64,000 nt of DNA from Formosa agariphila KMM 3901 (GTDB lineage: Bacteria > Bacteroidota > Bacteroidia > Flavobacteriales > Flavobacteriaceae), in NCBI RefSeq assembly GCF_000723205.1, contig NZ_HG315671.1, forward strand, positions 1,585,351 through 1,649,350, in the 5' to 3' direction. Position numbers and translations under genes: made by a program. Positions 25,595 through 34,646 of this stretch are shown piece by piece. Numbering within the stretch: the first letter of the stretch is position 1; each line of letters opens with the position of its first letter. Below the pieces are notes generated by a model. It saw only the letters and a list, made by a program, of their open reading frames with translations. It had not been told where the DNA came from and searched no databases.

Positions 25595-26056
25595 CTAAGT
25601 ACCGAATAATTCGTTTAGAACAGTATTTCTATATTCGAAAATTTCATTTAATTTATGCTTAATCATTATGCTATTGGCAAGTACTCCTAAAATGCCGAAA
25701 GGCGGCTGATATGTTACAATATCTTTCATTAAAGTACCTCCATTTGTTTCTTCTAAAAAATGCTGATGATGCCAAATTTTATAAGGACCAACACGCTGTT
25801 CGTCTACAAAATAATGTTTGTTTTTTACATGTGTTATTTCTGTAACCCAGGTGGTTTTAATACCCAAAACAGGGGAGACTTTATAGTTAATAATCATCCC
25901 TTCGTACATGGCATTTGGTAAATCTTTAGATACAATATCGAAGCCCATATAATCTGGTGTAATGGTTTTTAGGTTTTTAGGACTCGATATAAATTCCCAT
26001 AAAACATCTATAGACTGATTGAAAAATTGTTCACGTTTAAATTGATAGACTGCCAT
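25595..26056 (-). CDS. SRPBCC-family ligand-binding protein
   Basis: 153 residues of the START/SRPBCC fold. It has KREQFFNQSIDVLWEFISSPKNL at the N-terminus, TTWVTEITHV in the middle and QHFLEETNGGTLMKDIVTYQPP before the last helix, the layout of the cell-division-inhibitor-like SRPBCC proteins. Such proteins bind hydrophobic ligands. No catalytic residues are evident, and the specific ligand is unknown. Confidence 0.75.
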   Translation of the reverse strand: MAVYQFKREQFFNQSIDVLWEFISSPKNLKTITPDYMGFDIVSKDLPNAMYEGMIINYKVSPVLGIKTTWVTEITHVKNKHYFVDEQRVGPYKIWHHQHFLEETNGGTLMKDIVTYQPPFGILGVLANSIMIKHKLNEIFEYRNTVLNELFGT

Positions 26057-26118
26057 AGGTTACGATTACAAATTAAGGAGTTATTATAGGTAATTACACT
26101 AACGTAAAATTACAAATG

Positions 26119-26162
26119 AAAAAACTTATGATTGAAAATTAATCAATTCTCAACCATAAGCT
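26119..26162 (-). terminator. terminator after the metal-linked TonB receptor gene
   Basis: An 11-bp stem with one mismatch (CTTATGRTTGA type arms at 26125-26135 and 26150-26160) is followed on the minus strand by a T run. It lies about 40 bp beyond the receptor stop codon. Confidence 0.6.
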
Positions 26163-26201
26163 TAATATTTTAACACCAATTTATAATGTGATGATGAAGA
26201 T

Positions 26202-28427
26202 TTATTTACTCGGAATTTTATAACGAACCCCTAAATAAAATTCACGTCCACGTGTTGGACCCCAAACCGAACTGGTATCGAAATAAGCCCCAAACGGATC
26301 TTGCCAACTTAAAATGGGTTGTTCTTGTCTAAAGTCGAATATATTCTCGCAACCAGTGTACAATTCAACACGGTTTAAATTATAGGTAAATTGTGCATTC
26401 ATAATCGCATAGTCTTCAGAAAAATCTGGTCGTCTATAATCCACAGGATTACTTTTTGTATCTGGTAAACGTTGTTCGCCATACCAATGGAAATTTACAT
26501 CTATTCTAAATGTATTCGATAAGGGTTTGTAACCAAAATTAGCTACTACTTTATGTTTTGGGTTAAACGGTAATACGTCTTTTTCGCCATCAATTTCTCG
26601 ATACACATCTAAATAACTATATCCCGTTTTAAACTCATAGCGCTTATATAAATTAAGAGAAACTTCGGCCTGAAAAACATTACTAATACTCTTTCCTTTA
26701 AAATTTTCTATAATGGCTTTCGTGGGGTCTGTATCGTAATCTGGGAATACCTGATTCTTAAAATTTGTATGATAAAAATCGGCACTAAAGAATCCATTTA
26801 TATTTTCGCCGTCAAAGTTTTGTGTAATATTAATTCCAGTATTCAAGGCTTGTTCCGGTTCTAATGCTTCTTTAAAAATAATATCTCTAGAACTCACCAG
26901 TAAGCCTACATTTTCGCTAAATAAATTTACCGTGCGCCAACCTGTACCAATATTGGCACGGATAACTGTTTTAGGAGCAATGTTGTATTTTATTAAAGTA
27001 CGAGGTGTAACTTTAGTTCCAAATTCATTATGATTATCTACACGAAGTCCTAAAATCCAAGTCAGTTTATCGTCGAAAAGAGTCATAGTATTTTCAGCAA
27101 AAACACCTACTATATTCTCGTTTCTATAATAATCGCCATCATAAGTTCGGTTTAAATCGTTGTATGTAAACAGAACAGTTTCATCGATATTTAAATGTTT
27201 AAAACTCAATCCCGATTTTAAACTATGTGCACCATATTTAAATTCATGTTGCAGGTTTGCAAAGACATTGGTTTGCTCGGCATCATATTTAACGGTTCCG
27301 AAATAAGAGTTCTGATTCTGATAAAAACTAGAAGCATAGAATGTAAAATTGTGTTGGTCGTTCATTCTATATCCTGTTTTACTCCACACTTCTGGCTGAT
27401 TAAAATTAACGGTTTGTCCGTAGATTTCGTTACTCCCTTTGTCTGTATCAGCATCAAAATTAATTTGTCCGCCAATACGTTGTTCGTTAACAAAGCGTAT
27501 GCCTAATTCGCTATTCCAACCCCAATGTGCTTCATTTCCATATTTCAACGTGTTAAAAAAGGTATAGCGCGTTAGTTTTGGTAAATCTAAAAAGGTATCA
27601 TCATCCTTATCAAATGCATTCGCAGGTTGTACGGTTGACACAGCGGTAAGATTACTCCATTTTCCTTTTTTAAAGGCATAGTTGGCATTCAGGTGTTTTT
27701 CCGAAAAACTATTAATATAGGCGTTAAGTAACAGCATGTCTGTATGCGCAGGGTCTTTAGTTTCTACATTTATTTGTCCACTAATACTTTCAAAACCTTG
27801 TAGCACACTATTTGCACCTTTAGAAATATAAATATTATCGACCAAAGTTCCAGGAATACTACTAATACCGTAGGTGTAAGTTAACCCCTGAATCATTGGA
27901 AAACCATTTATTAGCACTTGGTTATACACACCAGAAAGTCCGAGAATACGAAGTTCTTTAGAGTTTGTAATTACATTGGTGGTTTGTGCTTGTACGGTAG
28001 TTTGAGTTTCAAAACAGCCTGCCAAATCGCAACAGGCAGCTTTTGCCAACTCGGTTTGAGTAATGAGTTCTGTTTTAATAGGACTTAAACTTGAAATGAT
28101 AACACCATCGCGCTGACTCTCTATGACAACTTCGTCTAGAGACTCCGATGCCTCTAGAATAAAGTTTATTTCTGTCTCATCGGTAACATCTAGCGTTTGT
28201 GTGGTATACCCTACATAACTCACAATTAATGTTTTAATTGGAATCTTTCTTGCAGTAAGTTTAAACTGTCCGTTAATATCTGTGGTCGTACCAATAGCTG
28301 TGTTTTTCCAATGTAAACTGGCTCCAGCAAGTGGTTCGTTATTATTGTTGGTTACTGTTCCTGTAATGTATTGAGCCGACAAAACATACGGAACTAGCAA
28401 ACCGACAATGAATACAAAAAATTTCAT
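26202..28427 (-). CDS. TonB-dependent receptor, metal-linked
   Basis: 741 residues. Signal peptide about 1-18, carboxypeptidase-regulatory-like domain about 20-100, plug about 120-235 (GLSGVYNQVLINGFPMIQG), then a beta-barrel ending REFYLGVRYKI. Just before the plug is an unusual cysteine cluster, KAACCDLAGCFETQ. The gene follows, on the same strand, a heavy-metal-associated-domain protein and a short Cys/His-containing protein, so transport of a transition metal or metal chelate is likely (copper is my best guess). A hairpin between the HMA gene and this gene may reduce read-through. Confidence 0.8.
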   Translation of the reverse strand: MKFFVFIVGLLVPYVLSAQYITGTVTNNNNEPLAGASLHWKNTAIGTTTDINGQFKLTARKIPIKTLIVSYVGYTTQTLDVTDETEINFILEASESLDEVVIESQRDGVIISSLSPIKTELITQTELAKAACCDLAGCFETQTTVQAQTTNVITNSKELRILGLSGVYNQVLINGFPMIQGLTYTYGISSIPGTLVDNIYISKGANSVLQGFESISGQINVETKDPAHTDMLLLNAYINSFSEKHLNANYAFKKGKWSNLTAVSTVQPANAFDKDDDTFLDLPKLTRYTFFNTLKYGNEAHWGWNSELGIRFVNEQRIGGQINFDADTDKGSNEIYGQTVNFNQPEVWSKTGYRMNDQHNFTFYASSFYQNQNSYFGTVKYDAEQTNVFANLQHEFKYGAHSLKSGLSFKHLNIDETVLFTYNDLNRTYDGDYYRNENIVGVFAENTMTLFDDKLTWILGLRVDNHNEFGTKVTPRTLIKYNIAPKTVIRANIGTGWRTVNLFSENVGLLVSSRDIIFKEALEPEQALNTGINITQNFDGENINGFFSADFYHTNFKNQVFPDYDTDPTKAIIENFKGKSISNVFQAEVSLNLYKRYEFKTGYSYLDVYREIDGEKDVLPFNPKHKVVANFGYKPLSNTFRIDVNFHWYGEQRLPDTKSNPVDYRRPDFSEDYAIMNAQFTYNLNRVELYTGCENIFDFRQEQPILSWQDPFGAYFDTSSVWGPTRGREFYLGVRYKIPSK

Positions 28428-28443
28428 TGTTAGATTTTTAAAG

Positions 28444-28478
28444 TGAAAAATGCAAGGTGTAATTACGCAACACCTTGC
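28444..28478 (-). terminator. attenuator-like hairpin between the HMA-protein and TonB receptor genes
   Basis: GCAAGGTGT (28452-28460) pairs with ACACCTTGC (28470-28478). On the minus strand the hairpin is followed by ATTTTT. It could partly terminate transcription after the HMA-domain gene and so set receptor levels. Confidence 0.55.
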
Positions 28479-28488
28479 CTAAATAAAT

Positions 28489-28836
28489 TTACTTTTTTAC
28501 TTTGTAAGGTCTGTCGTTTGGATCTTCGCAACCGGCAGTGTTCTGGATTGCAGTAAAGATATCGTCTTCAGATACTAATGCAGGGTCGTATGCAATTTCG
28601 AATTGTGTAGTTGGCCCAGTTTTTCCTGGTTTACATGCATTTACACCTTCTAATTTCTCTACGTTTGCAGAAATGGTTTTTAAATCGCTAGAGCAAGTAA
28701 TACCTTTTACCTTAGTATTAAGAGTTGTAAATGATGCTGCAATTTCTGTTTTTTCTGTTGCCGATTGAGCAAAAGTTGCAGTTGTAGAAGCTAATGTAAA
28801 TGTAATGGCTAATGCGAAAATATGTGATAATTTCAT
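28489..28836 (-). CDS. periplasmic heavy-metal-associated (HMA-like) domain protein
   Basis: 115 residues with a cleavable signal peptide (ALAITFTLASTTATFAQ). The mature part has the beta-alpha-beta-beta-alpha-beta layout of HMA domains: TKVKGITCSSDLKTISANVEKLEGV, then TQFEIAYDPALVSEDDIFTAIQNTAGC. The usual GMxCxxC metal loop is changed to GITCSSD, keeping only the first Cys. Other cysteines, in VNACKPG and AGCEDP, might complete a site. It is probably a periplasmic metal carrier working with the TonB receptor downstream. Confidence 0.78.
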   Translation of the reverse strand: MKLSHIFALAITFTLASTTATFAQSATEKTEIAASFTTLNTKVKGITCSSDLKTISANVEKLEGVNACKPGKTGPTTQFEIAYDPALVSEDDIFTAIQNTAGCEDPNDRPYKVKK

Positions 28837-28909
28837 GTGTTCTGATATTTTGATATTGTTTAAAATGAATTTTGAATCGAAAGTCCGATTCGGTAATACT
28901 GCGATTTAA

Positions 28910-29251
28910 TTAAACAAATTGTGGGGGTTGCCAAAAATCAGAAATGAATTGTGAAGCTAAAAATGATTGATATCCGAAATATTGTTCGGTTGAAATATCA
29001 ATATTTGGCTGAATAGTAAAGGGGAAATGAAAACTAACAAGTAAACAAGAACAACACGCCTGAAACGGATTACAGCTATCATTACTAGTATTGTCGTCTT
29101 TATGCTCTGAGTTCTGAGTTTCCGACACTGGAGCAGATTTAAGCGAACAACACGGTTTTTCAATGTTAGTTGATAACAATACAGTATCGCTTCCAGATTT
29201 AACCGAAAGAGAAAGCACCATAAAAGCTAATATGTATGTTATAAGTTTCAT
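28910..29251 (-). CDS. small exported cysteine-rich protein (DUF6660-like)
   Basis: 113 residues with an N-terminal signal sequence (YILAFMVLSLSV). The mature part contains PCCS and SCNPFQACCSCLL clusters, and the C-terminus ends in FWQPPQFV. This pattern is seen in short proteins (DUF6660) encoded next to HMA-domain proteins and TonB receptors in Bacteroidota. It is the first gene of the three-gene metal-linked group (spacings 73 and 61 bp). A periplasmic or membrane metal-binding role is plausible but not shown. Confidence 0.68.
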   Translation of the reverse strand: MKLITYILAFMVLSLSVKSGSDTVLLSTNIEKPCCSLKSAPVSETQNSEHKDDNTSNDSCNPFQACCSCLLVSFHFPFTIQPNIDISTEQYFGYQSFLASQFISDFWQPPQFV

Positions 29252-29472
29252 TACGTAACAAATATATAAAATTCTGAAGACGATTTATGTTAGACAAAAG
29301 CAATTGTTCTGTTTTTACAAATCAGTTTTTATAAAAGCAACATCTTAACTATTGAAGATGAAATTTAAAAACCAAACCAAGACAATAAGAAATTAATGCT
29401 TTCACATAAAATCTAAGCGATATATGTTATTGTAAGTATTTTGATTTACAATAAATAGCAATCATAAGGATG

Positions 29473-29934
29473 CTATCGTTTTTCTGCATATTTAAATTTT
29501 TCAAACTTCGACGGTAATTCGTTTGTAATCTCTAATTTGTTAGACGTTACTGTTGGTTTAATCATAATTACTTTTGTCTGATTATTAATTTCAACGGTAT
29601 GTTCACTTTTCATATTTACAAAATCAATATGAAGTAATTTAAACTGATAAGACTTCGGTTTAAAGTTTAGAATCGCATATTCACTCGGTCTAATTTGTCC
29701 TAATGGAATATTATCAATCCAAACATTTAACCGAGCGGTATTGTCTACCGTGTGTAGCATATTAGCGCCGTTATAAATAAGCACATGGCCATCGCCTAAT
29801 TGATTGATATCTACATCTTCAACATCTGTTTTAACGAATGTATATTCAGAAGCAATAGGTTTTAATCCACATGCATTACATAAAAGTATCGCTACAATTA
29901 TAAGTGAAAATTTTAATGTGTTCATAACAGACAT
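29473..29934 (-). CDS. putative lipoprotein of unknown function
   Basis: About 153 residues. A hydrophobic N-terminus ends in a lipobox, LLCNACG (Cys about 22). The rest is beta-rich, with ARLNVWIDNIPLGQIRPSEYAILNFKP, a DUF2846-like arrangement in which a small beta-sandwich presents a short conserved loop. Two in-frame ATGs, at 29934 and 29925, can both give the signal peptide, and I cannot decide between them. There are no close co-directional neighbours. Confidence 0.6.
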   Translation of the reverse strand: MSVMNTLKFSLIIVAILLCNACGLKPIASEYTFVKTDVEDVDINQLGDGHVLIYNGANMLHTVDNTARLNVWIDNIPLGQIRPSEYAILNFKPKSYQFKLLHIDFVNMKSEHTVEINNQTKVIMIKPTVTSNKLEITNELPSKFEKFKYAEKR

Positions 29935-30077
29935 CTATAGTTTAAGAGGTTCACTAATAGTTTAGTTTCTAATACAAACATATATAATAGTATGTATTGT
30001 TTTTCAAGTTACCACTTGAAAATTTCAACTGAATTTTGAAGGTTTGAAATCCTTTTAAAATAGATGTAAGGAAATAG

Positions 30078-30107
30078 TTTGTAAAGCCACTAATCACATT
30101 AAATTTG
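30078..30107 (+). promoter_or_regulatory. Bacteroidota-type promoter of the DUF6503 gene
   Basis: TTTG at 30078-30081 and TAAATTTG at 30100-30107 are separated by 18 bases, a good match to the Bacteroidota consensus. The start codon is 24 bases downstream. Confidence 0.7.
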
Positions 30108-30131
30108 TAATAACAAAAGAAAAAAAACAAC

Positions 30132-30965
30132 ATGAAAAACATTTTAGCAATTAGTATGATGTCTATTTTTACTTTAACTTCATGTAAAGAAGACAAGAAA
30201 GAAGTTAAGACAGATTTGCCTGTAACGGAAGTTGTAGATACAACGCCAGAATTTACAAATAAAGCACATGAGTTAATTTACGAAATGACTCAGAAAGTTG
30301 GAGATTACAGTAAATTAATGAGTAAAAAAGATGTTGTTTATACCTACACCTACCAAACTCCAGATGGTAAAACAGATGTTACTACAGAGAAATATATATT
30401 CAATGGCGAATTGTCTTACGGGAAGTACACCAAACACGAAAGATCACTTGCAGAGTTAGAAGGTACTATAGAACAAGGTTACGATGGTAACGAGTATTGG
30501 TTAAAGCATGAAGGTAAAGTGCTAACAGATTCTGTGTATTTAAAACGTGTTGCTTTTAATAGACCTACAAACTTTTATTGGTTTACAATGATGCCTAAAT
30601 TAATGGATCCAGGTGTAATTTACGAGTATGTAAAAGAACAAACTGTGGAAGGCGTAAAATACGATGTTGTAAAAGTATCGTTCGAGTCTACCAATGGAAA
30701 ACCAAAAGATATCTATCAGGTGTATATTAATCAAGACACTAAACTAGTAGATCAATTCTTATTTACTGTTATGGATTTCGGAAAAGCAGATCCTTTATTA
30801 ATGCAGTTAGAATACGAGAACGTAGATGGTATATTACTGCCAACAAAACGTAAATATAAAGCGTCTAATTGGGATGCCGAAGTTACAGAAGATCCATGGG
30901 TTTTAGTAAATTGGACAGACATTACATTTAATAACGGTTTAACTAAAGCCGATTTTACAAAATAG
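30132..30965 (+). CDS. DUF6503-family lipoprotein
   Basis: 277 residues. The signal peptide ends in the lipobox LTSC (Cys about 18), followed by a Lys/Glu/Asp linker. The mature protein is a beta-rich, lipoprotein-carrier-like fold with the features I associate with DUF6503: THELIYEMTQKVGDY-type start, YTYQTPDGKTDVTTEKYIFNGE, and YQVYINQDTKLVDQFLFTV. Function unknown. It may share a transcript with the HAD gene 45 bp downstream. Confidence 0.72.
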   Translation: MKNILAISMMSIFTLTSCKEDKKEVKTDLPVTEVVDTTPEFTNKAHELIYEMTQKVGDYSKLMSKKDVVYTYTYQTPDGKTDVTTEKYIFNGELSYGKYTKHERSLAELEGTIEQGYDGNEYWLKHEGKVLTDSVYLKRVAFNRPTNFYWFTMMPKLMDPGVIYEYVKEQTVEGVKYDVVKVSFESTNGKPKDIYQVYINQDTKLVDQFLFTVMDFGKADPLLMQLEYENVDGILLPTKRKYKASNWDAEVTEDPWVLVNWTDITFNNGLTKADFTK

Positions 30966-31010
30966 AAATACCGTTTAAGCTTGCCTATTTAATCTTCAAA
31001 TATAAACCTT

Positions 31011-31679
31011 ATGAAAAAAGCAGTATTCTTTGATATGAACGAAACCTTATTAAATTTAAGTGTTCTTAAAACTGAATTTGATAAGCATTTCGATGACGTT
31101 TTTGTGCTTAAATATTGGTTTACAAAATTACTTCATAGTTCTACCGTAATGGGAACTATGGATACGTATAAAAATTTTGGAGAGTTGGCCGATGTGGCTT
31201 TAGAAAATTTGTTTTTCGAAACCAATACACATTTATCTTCCGAGGTTAAAACAGAAATTCTAGGAGCGTTTAAAAAGTTACCAGCTTATAATGATGTTAT
31301 TCCCGCTGTAAAAAAACTTAGGGAACACAATATTCGGGTTATTGCAGTTTCTAATTCGTCTTTAGAGATGATAAAGGAACAATTAACAAATGCAGGTATT
31401 ATTGAATATTTTGACTCGTATTATTCTGTAGACGATGTTAAGAAGTACAAACCTTTTAAGGATATCTATATCACTGTAGCAGCGAAAGAAGGTTTACAGC
31501 TTAAAGATATTGTGATGGTTGCTACTCACGATTGGGATTTATTTGGAGCTAAAAAAGTAGGATTAACAACGGCTTATATTAAAAGGAAGAAAGAAATTTA
31601 TCATCCGTTTTATTTGCAAGCTGATTTAAAATCTGATGATTTAAATGATTTGATGGAACAAATCATCACGATGAAATAA
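31011..31679 (+). CDS. HAD-superfamily hydrolase, haloacid dehalogenase type II-like
   Basis: 222 residues. Motif I is VFFDMNETLLNL (nucleophile Asp about residue 8), in which the second Asp of DxD is replaced by Asn, as in type II 2-haloacid dehalogenases. Motif II is VIAVSNSS, the Lys is in VKKYKPFKDIY, and motif III is MVATHDWDLFGAKK. These match the L-2-haloacid dehalogenase branch, whose real substrates in most bacteria are unknown. A strong terminator follows. Confidence 0.8.
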   Translation: MKKAVFFDMNETLLNLSVLKTEFDKHFDDVFVLKYWFTKLLHSSTVMGTMDTYKNFGELADVALENLFFETNTHLSSEVKTEILGAFKKLPAYNDVIPAVKKLREHNIRVIAVSNSSLEMIKEQLTNAGIIEYFDSYYSVDDVKKYKPFKDIYITVAAKEGLQLKDIVMVATHDWDLFGAKKVGLTTAYIKRKKEIYHPFYLQADLKSDDLNDLMEQIITMK

Positions 31680-31715
31680 AATTAAAACTTTTTTTTAAGG
31701 AATGATAAGTATAGA

Positions 31716-31746
31716 AGAACAGTGTTGTAAAACACTGTTCTTTTTT
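31716..31746 (+). terminator. intrinsic terminator after the HAD gene
   Basis: AGAACAGTGTT and AACACTGTTCT form an 11-bp stem with a short loop, followed by six T (31741-31746). Confidence 0.88.
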
Positions 31747-31766
31747 GTTTATAACATCGTTTTAAA

Positions 31767-32060
31767 TTAATGTCTCATATCTAGATGTATCCATTGAAGC
31801 AAGAAATTAAAAAGACTTTCCCAATCTATAATACCCCACAGCAAAGGAATAACAAATAATAAACTTATTACATAAATAGACCAATCGTTATCTTTCTTAG
31901 ACCACCATTTAATAAGCTGATAAAGTAGAAAATAGTATAAAAATAAAATGCCAAAAAGTAATCCGAATAAGAGTACCAAGTCACCAAAGAATACAGAGAT
32001 AAGTATTAAAACACCTAAACTATAAAGTATAACTTTAGTAAATTGTTTTAAAATATCCAT
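31767..32060 (-). CDS. small membrane protein of unknown function
   Basis: 97 residues with three hydrophobic segments (about 12-50 as two helices, then 66-80). A tryptophan-rich polar stretch KWWSKKDNDW lies between segments two and three. I recognise no family. It converges with the HAD gene and lies 58 bp after the start of the sulfurtransferase-to-membrane-gene spacing on the same strand, so it may be co-transcribed with the sulfurtransferase upstream. Confidence 0.55.
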   Translation of the reverse strand: MDILKQFTKVILYSLGVLILISVFFGDLVLLFGLLFGILFLYYFLLYQLIKWWSKKDNDWSIYVISLLFVIPLLWGIIDWESLFNFLLQWIHLDMRH

Positions 32061-32118
32061 TAAAAATAATATTGATTATGTTTAAATGTTTGTTTCTGTA
32101 AAAGGAAAACGATTTGTT

Positions 32119-32940
32119 TTAATCAGCTTTAACTTTATCACCCCATTCGGTCCACGAACCATCATAGACCGCTTTTTTGTTTTTTAATATGCCTTCGGAA
32201 GCCAAATACATAACACATGCTGTAATGCCCGAACCACAACTAAAAACAAGAGGTTTGTCTTCTTGTTCTAAAGATTTAAATAGTTCAATTAACTTGGCTT
32301 CACTTTCAAATTTCCCGTTGTTAAGTACCTTGGTATAGGGTATGTTGATGGAATTATCAATTTGTCCGCTTCTAAGTCCTTCGCGAGGTTCTTTAACGAC
32401 GCCATTAAAGCGGTCTGCAGAACGCACATCAACAACCAATTCTTTTTTAGTGGTTAGATTATTAAAGACATCATCGAATCTTCTTACGATTTCAGGATTT
32501 AAATTGGCTTTAAAATTTCCTTTTGGGTAATTGCTTTCAGTTTTTGTTTCTGTAGGAAACCCTTTAGAAATCCATTCTGGTAAACCACCATCTAAAACAT
32601 AAACGTCTTGGTGTCCCATAGATTTAAACAGCCACCAAACCCGCGGACTAGAATAAATACCGTTGGCATCATAAACCACAATAGTACTATTCGTATTAAT
32701 ACCTAATGCTTGCGCTTCTGTTTCAAATTGAGATTTTGAAGGATAAGCTGTAGGGAATTCATTGGTTAGATCACTAAACTTAAATTTAAGATCAAAAAAA
32801 CGCGCATTCTTAATCTGAATATCTTGAATTTCTATAGGTTGTTTTAAAAGTTGATTTTTTAAAGTACAGTCTAAGATGATTAAATTTTCAGTATTTAATA
32901 TCTGGTTTAGCCCTTCGGCAGATAGTATTGCTTTATTCAT
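32119..32940 (-). CDS. sulfurtransferase (tandem rhodanese, thiosulfate/3-mercaptopyruvate type)
   Basis: About 273 residues with two rhodanese domains. The N-terminal domain (about 1-135) is inactive and has the VVYDANGIYSSPRVWWLFKSMGH segment typical of TST/MST. The C-terminal domain has the active loop VFSCGSGITACVMYLA, with Cys in CGSGIT, a loop that resembles 3-mercaptopyruvate sulfurtransferases. DVRSADRFNG is the Asp/Arg region. I use the ATG at 32940. A TTG at 32946 is less likely. Confidence 0.88.
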   Translation of the reverse strand: MNKAILSAEGLNQILNTENLIILDCTLKNQLLKQPIEIQDIQIKNARFFDLKFKFSDLTNEFPTAYPSKSQFETEAQALGINTNSTIVVYDANGIYSSPRVWWLFKSMGHQDVYVLDGGLPEWISKGFPTETKTESNYPKGNFKANLNPEIVRRFDDVFNNLTTKKELVVDVRSADRFNGVVKEPREGLRSGQIDNSINIPYTKVLNNGKFESEAKLIELFKSLEQEDKPLVFSCGSGITACVMYLASEGILKNKKAVYDGSWTEWGDKVKAD

Positions 32941-33131
32941 ATTCAAAATATAAAAAAATAAATGAGTGTTTAGTTTAAATTGTCAAAAATCATCTAGACA
33001 TGATATTAAGACGTATTGAATTTTTAAAGATAAATAATATTTAGAAGCTAGAATTATTTGGTAGAAAATGACCGAATTTAATTCTCAATTAAAGTGAAGA
33101 ATAGTTAAGTTTGTAGCCTAATATTTCAAAA

Positions 33132-34433
33132 ATGCTACATACTTTAGAAGAATTAAAATCAGGGCAATTAGTCGGATTAAAAACATTAAAACTAGCCTGT
33201 GGTTTAAAAACCTTTCCAGCAGAAATATTAGAACTGGCAGATACGTTAGAAGTTTTAGACTTGTCTGATAATCATTTATCTTCTATACCAAATTCTATTA
33301 CTGAACTTAAGAAGTTAAGAATCATATTTTTTGCACGCAATAATTTTACAGCATTTCCTAAGGGTTTAGCGAAATGTCCAGAATTGAATATGGTTGGGTT
33401 TAAATCAAATCAGATTACAAACGTTCCCGAAAATGTGTTTCCTCCAAAATTAAATTGGTTGATTTTAACCGATAATAAGATAACGACCTTACCAAAAAGT
33501 ATTGGAGATTGTAAGTGGCTTCAAAAATGTGCTTTAGCAGGTAATCAAATTACAGAACTTCCTGAAGAAATGGCTAATTGCAAGAATTTAGAACTATTAA
33601 GGATTTCTGCTAATAACTTAAAAATAATTCCACAATGGCTGTTTAATTTGCCTAAATTATCTTGGGTAGCTTTTGGAGGAAACCCAGGAGCACATGACAT
33701 AGAAATCGATACAGATTTGGATTCATACGCTTGGCAAGACTTTAGTATTGAAACGTTACTAGGCGAGGGGGCATCTGGATTAATTTCTAAAGCCAAATGG
33801 CATTCGCAACAAGACGATGTCGCAATTAAAATCTTTAAGGGCGATGTTACGAGTGATGGATTACCAGATGATGAAATGTCGGCCTCTATAGCAGCGGGTT
33901 CACATGACAGTTTAATTCCGATTTTAGGAAAATTAAAAGATCATCCAGAAGATAAGAGTGGTTTAATTATGAGTTTAATTGCTCCTTCTTATATAAACTT
34001 AGGAAACCCACCGAGTATGGCATCTTGTACTCGAGATGTGTTTGATGAGGATACTACTTTTAATGACAACGAATTACTTAAAATAGCTAAAAATATAGCT
34101 TCGGTAAGTGCACAATTACATGCTAGAGGTATAAACCATGGCGATCTGTATGCGCACAATATTTTGGTTAACGATACAGCCGATTGTTTATTAGGAGATT
34201 TTGGGGCAGCTTCATTTTACGATATTTATGCCAATGATGCTCATGCTATAGAGCGTGTAGAAGTACGTGCATATGGCTGTTTAATAGAAGATCTTTTAAA
34301 TCTCGTTCCTGAAACGCAAATGGATTCTAAAAAGAGAACGACATGGGAAAGTTTAATTTCAGATTGTTTCTTGCCAGAGGTGCAATGGCGTCCAAATTTT
34401 ATAGAAATCTTAGAAAAACTAGAGCGATTCTAA
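33132..34433 (+). CDS. leucine-rich-repeat protein kinase
   Basis: 433 residues, soluble. Residues 15-190 are about seven leucine-rich repeats (LEVLDLSDNHLSSIPNSITE type, 22-23 residues each). Residues 203-433 are a protein-kinase fold. The glycine loop is LLGEGASG, the ATP lysine is in VAIKIF, the catalytic loop HGDLYAHNIL has Gly in place of Arg of HRD but keeps Asp and Asn, and the metal motif is GDFGAAS. Catalytic residues are therefore complete. It is a bacterial Ser/Thr-kinase-like protein of the LRR-kinase type. Targets are unknown. A TAAGTTTG element at 33106-33113 may be its promoter. Confidence 0.85.
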   Translation: MLHTLEELKSGQLVGLKTLKLACGLKTFPAEILELADTLEVLDLSDNHLSSIPNSITELKKLRIIFFARNNFTAFPKGLAKCPELNMVGFKSNQITNVPENVFPPKLNWLILTDNKITTLPKSIGDCKWLQKCALAGNQITELPEEMANCKNLELLRISANNLKIIPQWLFNLPKLSWVAFGGNPGAHDIEIDTDLDSYAWQDFSIETLLGEGASGLISKAKWHSQQDDVAIKIFKGDVTSDGLPDDEMSASIAAGSHDSLIPILGKLKDHPEDKSGLIMSLIAPSYINLGNPPSMASCTRDVFDEDTTFNDNELLKIAKNIASVSAQLHARGINHGDLYAHNILVNDTADCLLGDFGAASFYDIYANDAHAIERVEVRAYGCLIEDLLNLVPETQMDSKKRTTWESLISDCFLPEVQWRPNFIEILEKLERF

Positions 34434-34646
34434 GACATTATAGTTATCCTTAGTTTCTATTTCTGCTAGATAAATAGATATGCTTTTTATGTTTGTGTAT
34501 GCTTTTATTTTACGTCTGTTGTGAATCTATATATTAAATCAAAATTGGTTAACCAATTCTTTAGATTGCTCTTTTTTTTTCATATTTTCGGACTTAAATA
34601 ATTGGTGTGCCAATTTTAACAGAACGCTATTCTATAAAACATATTT

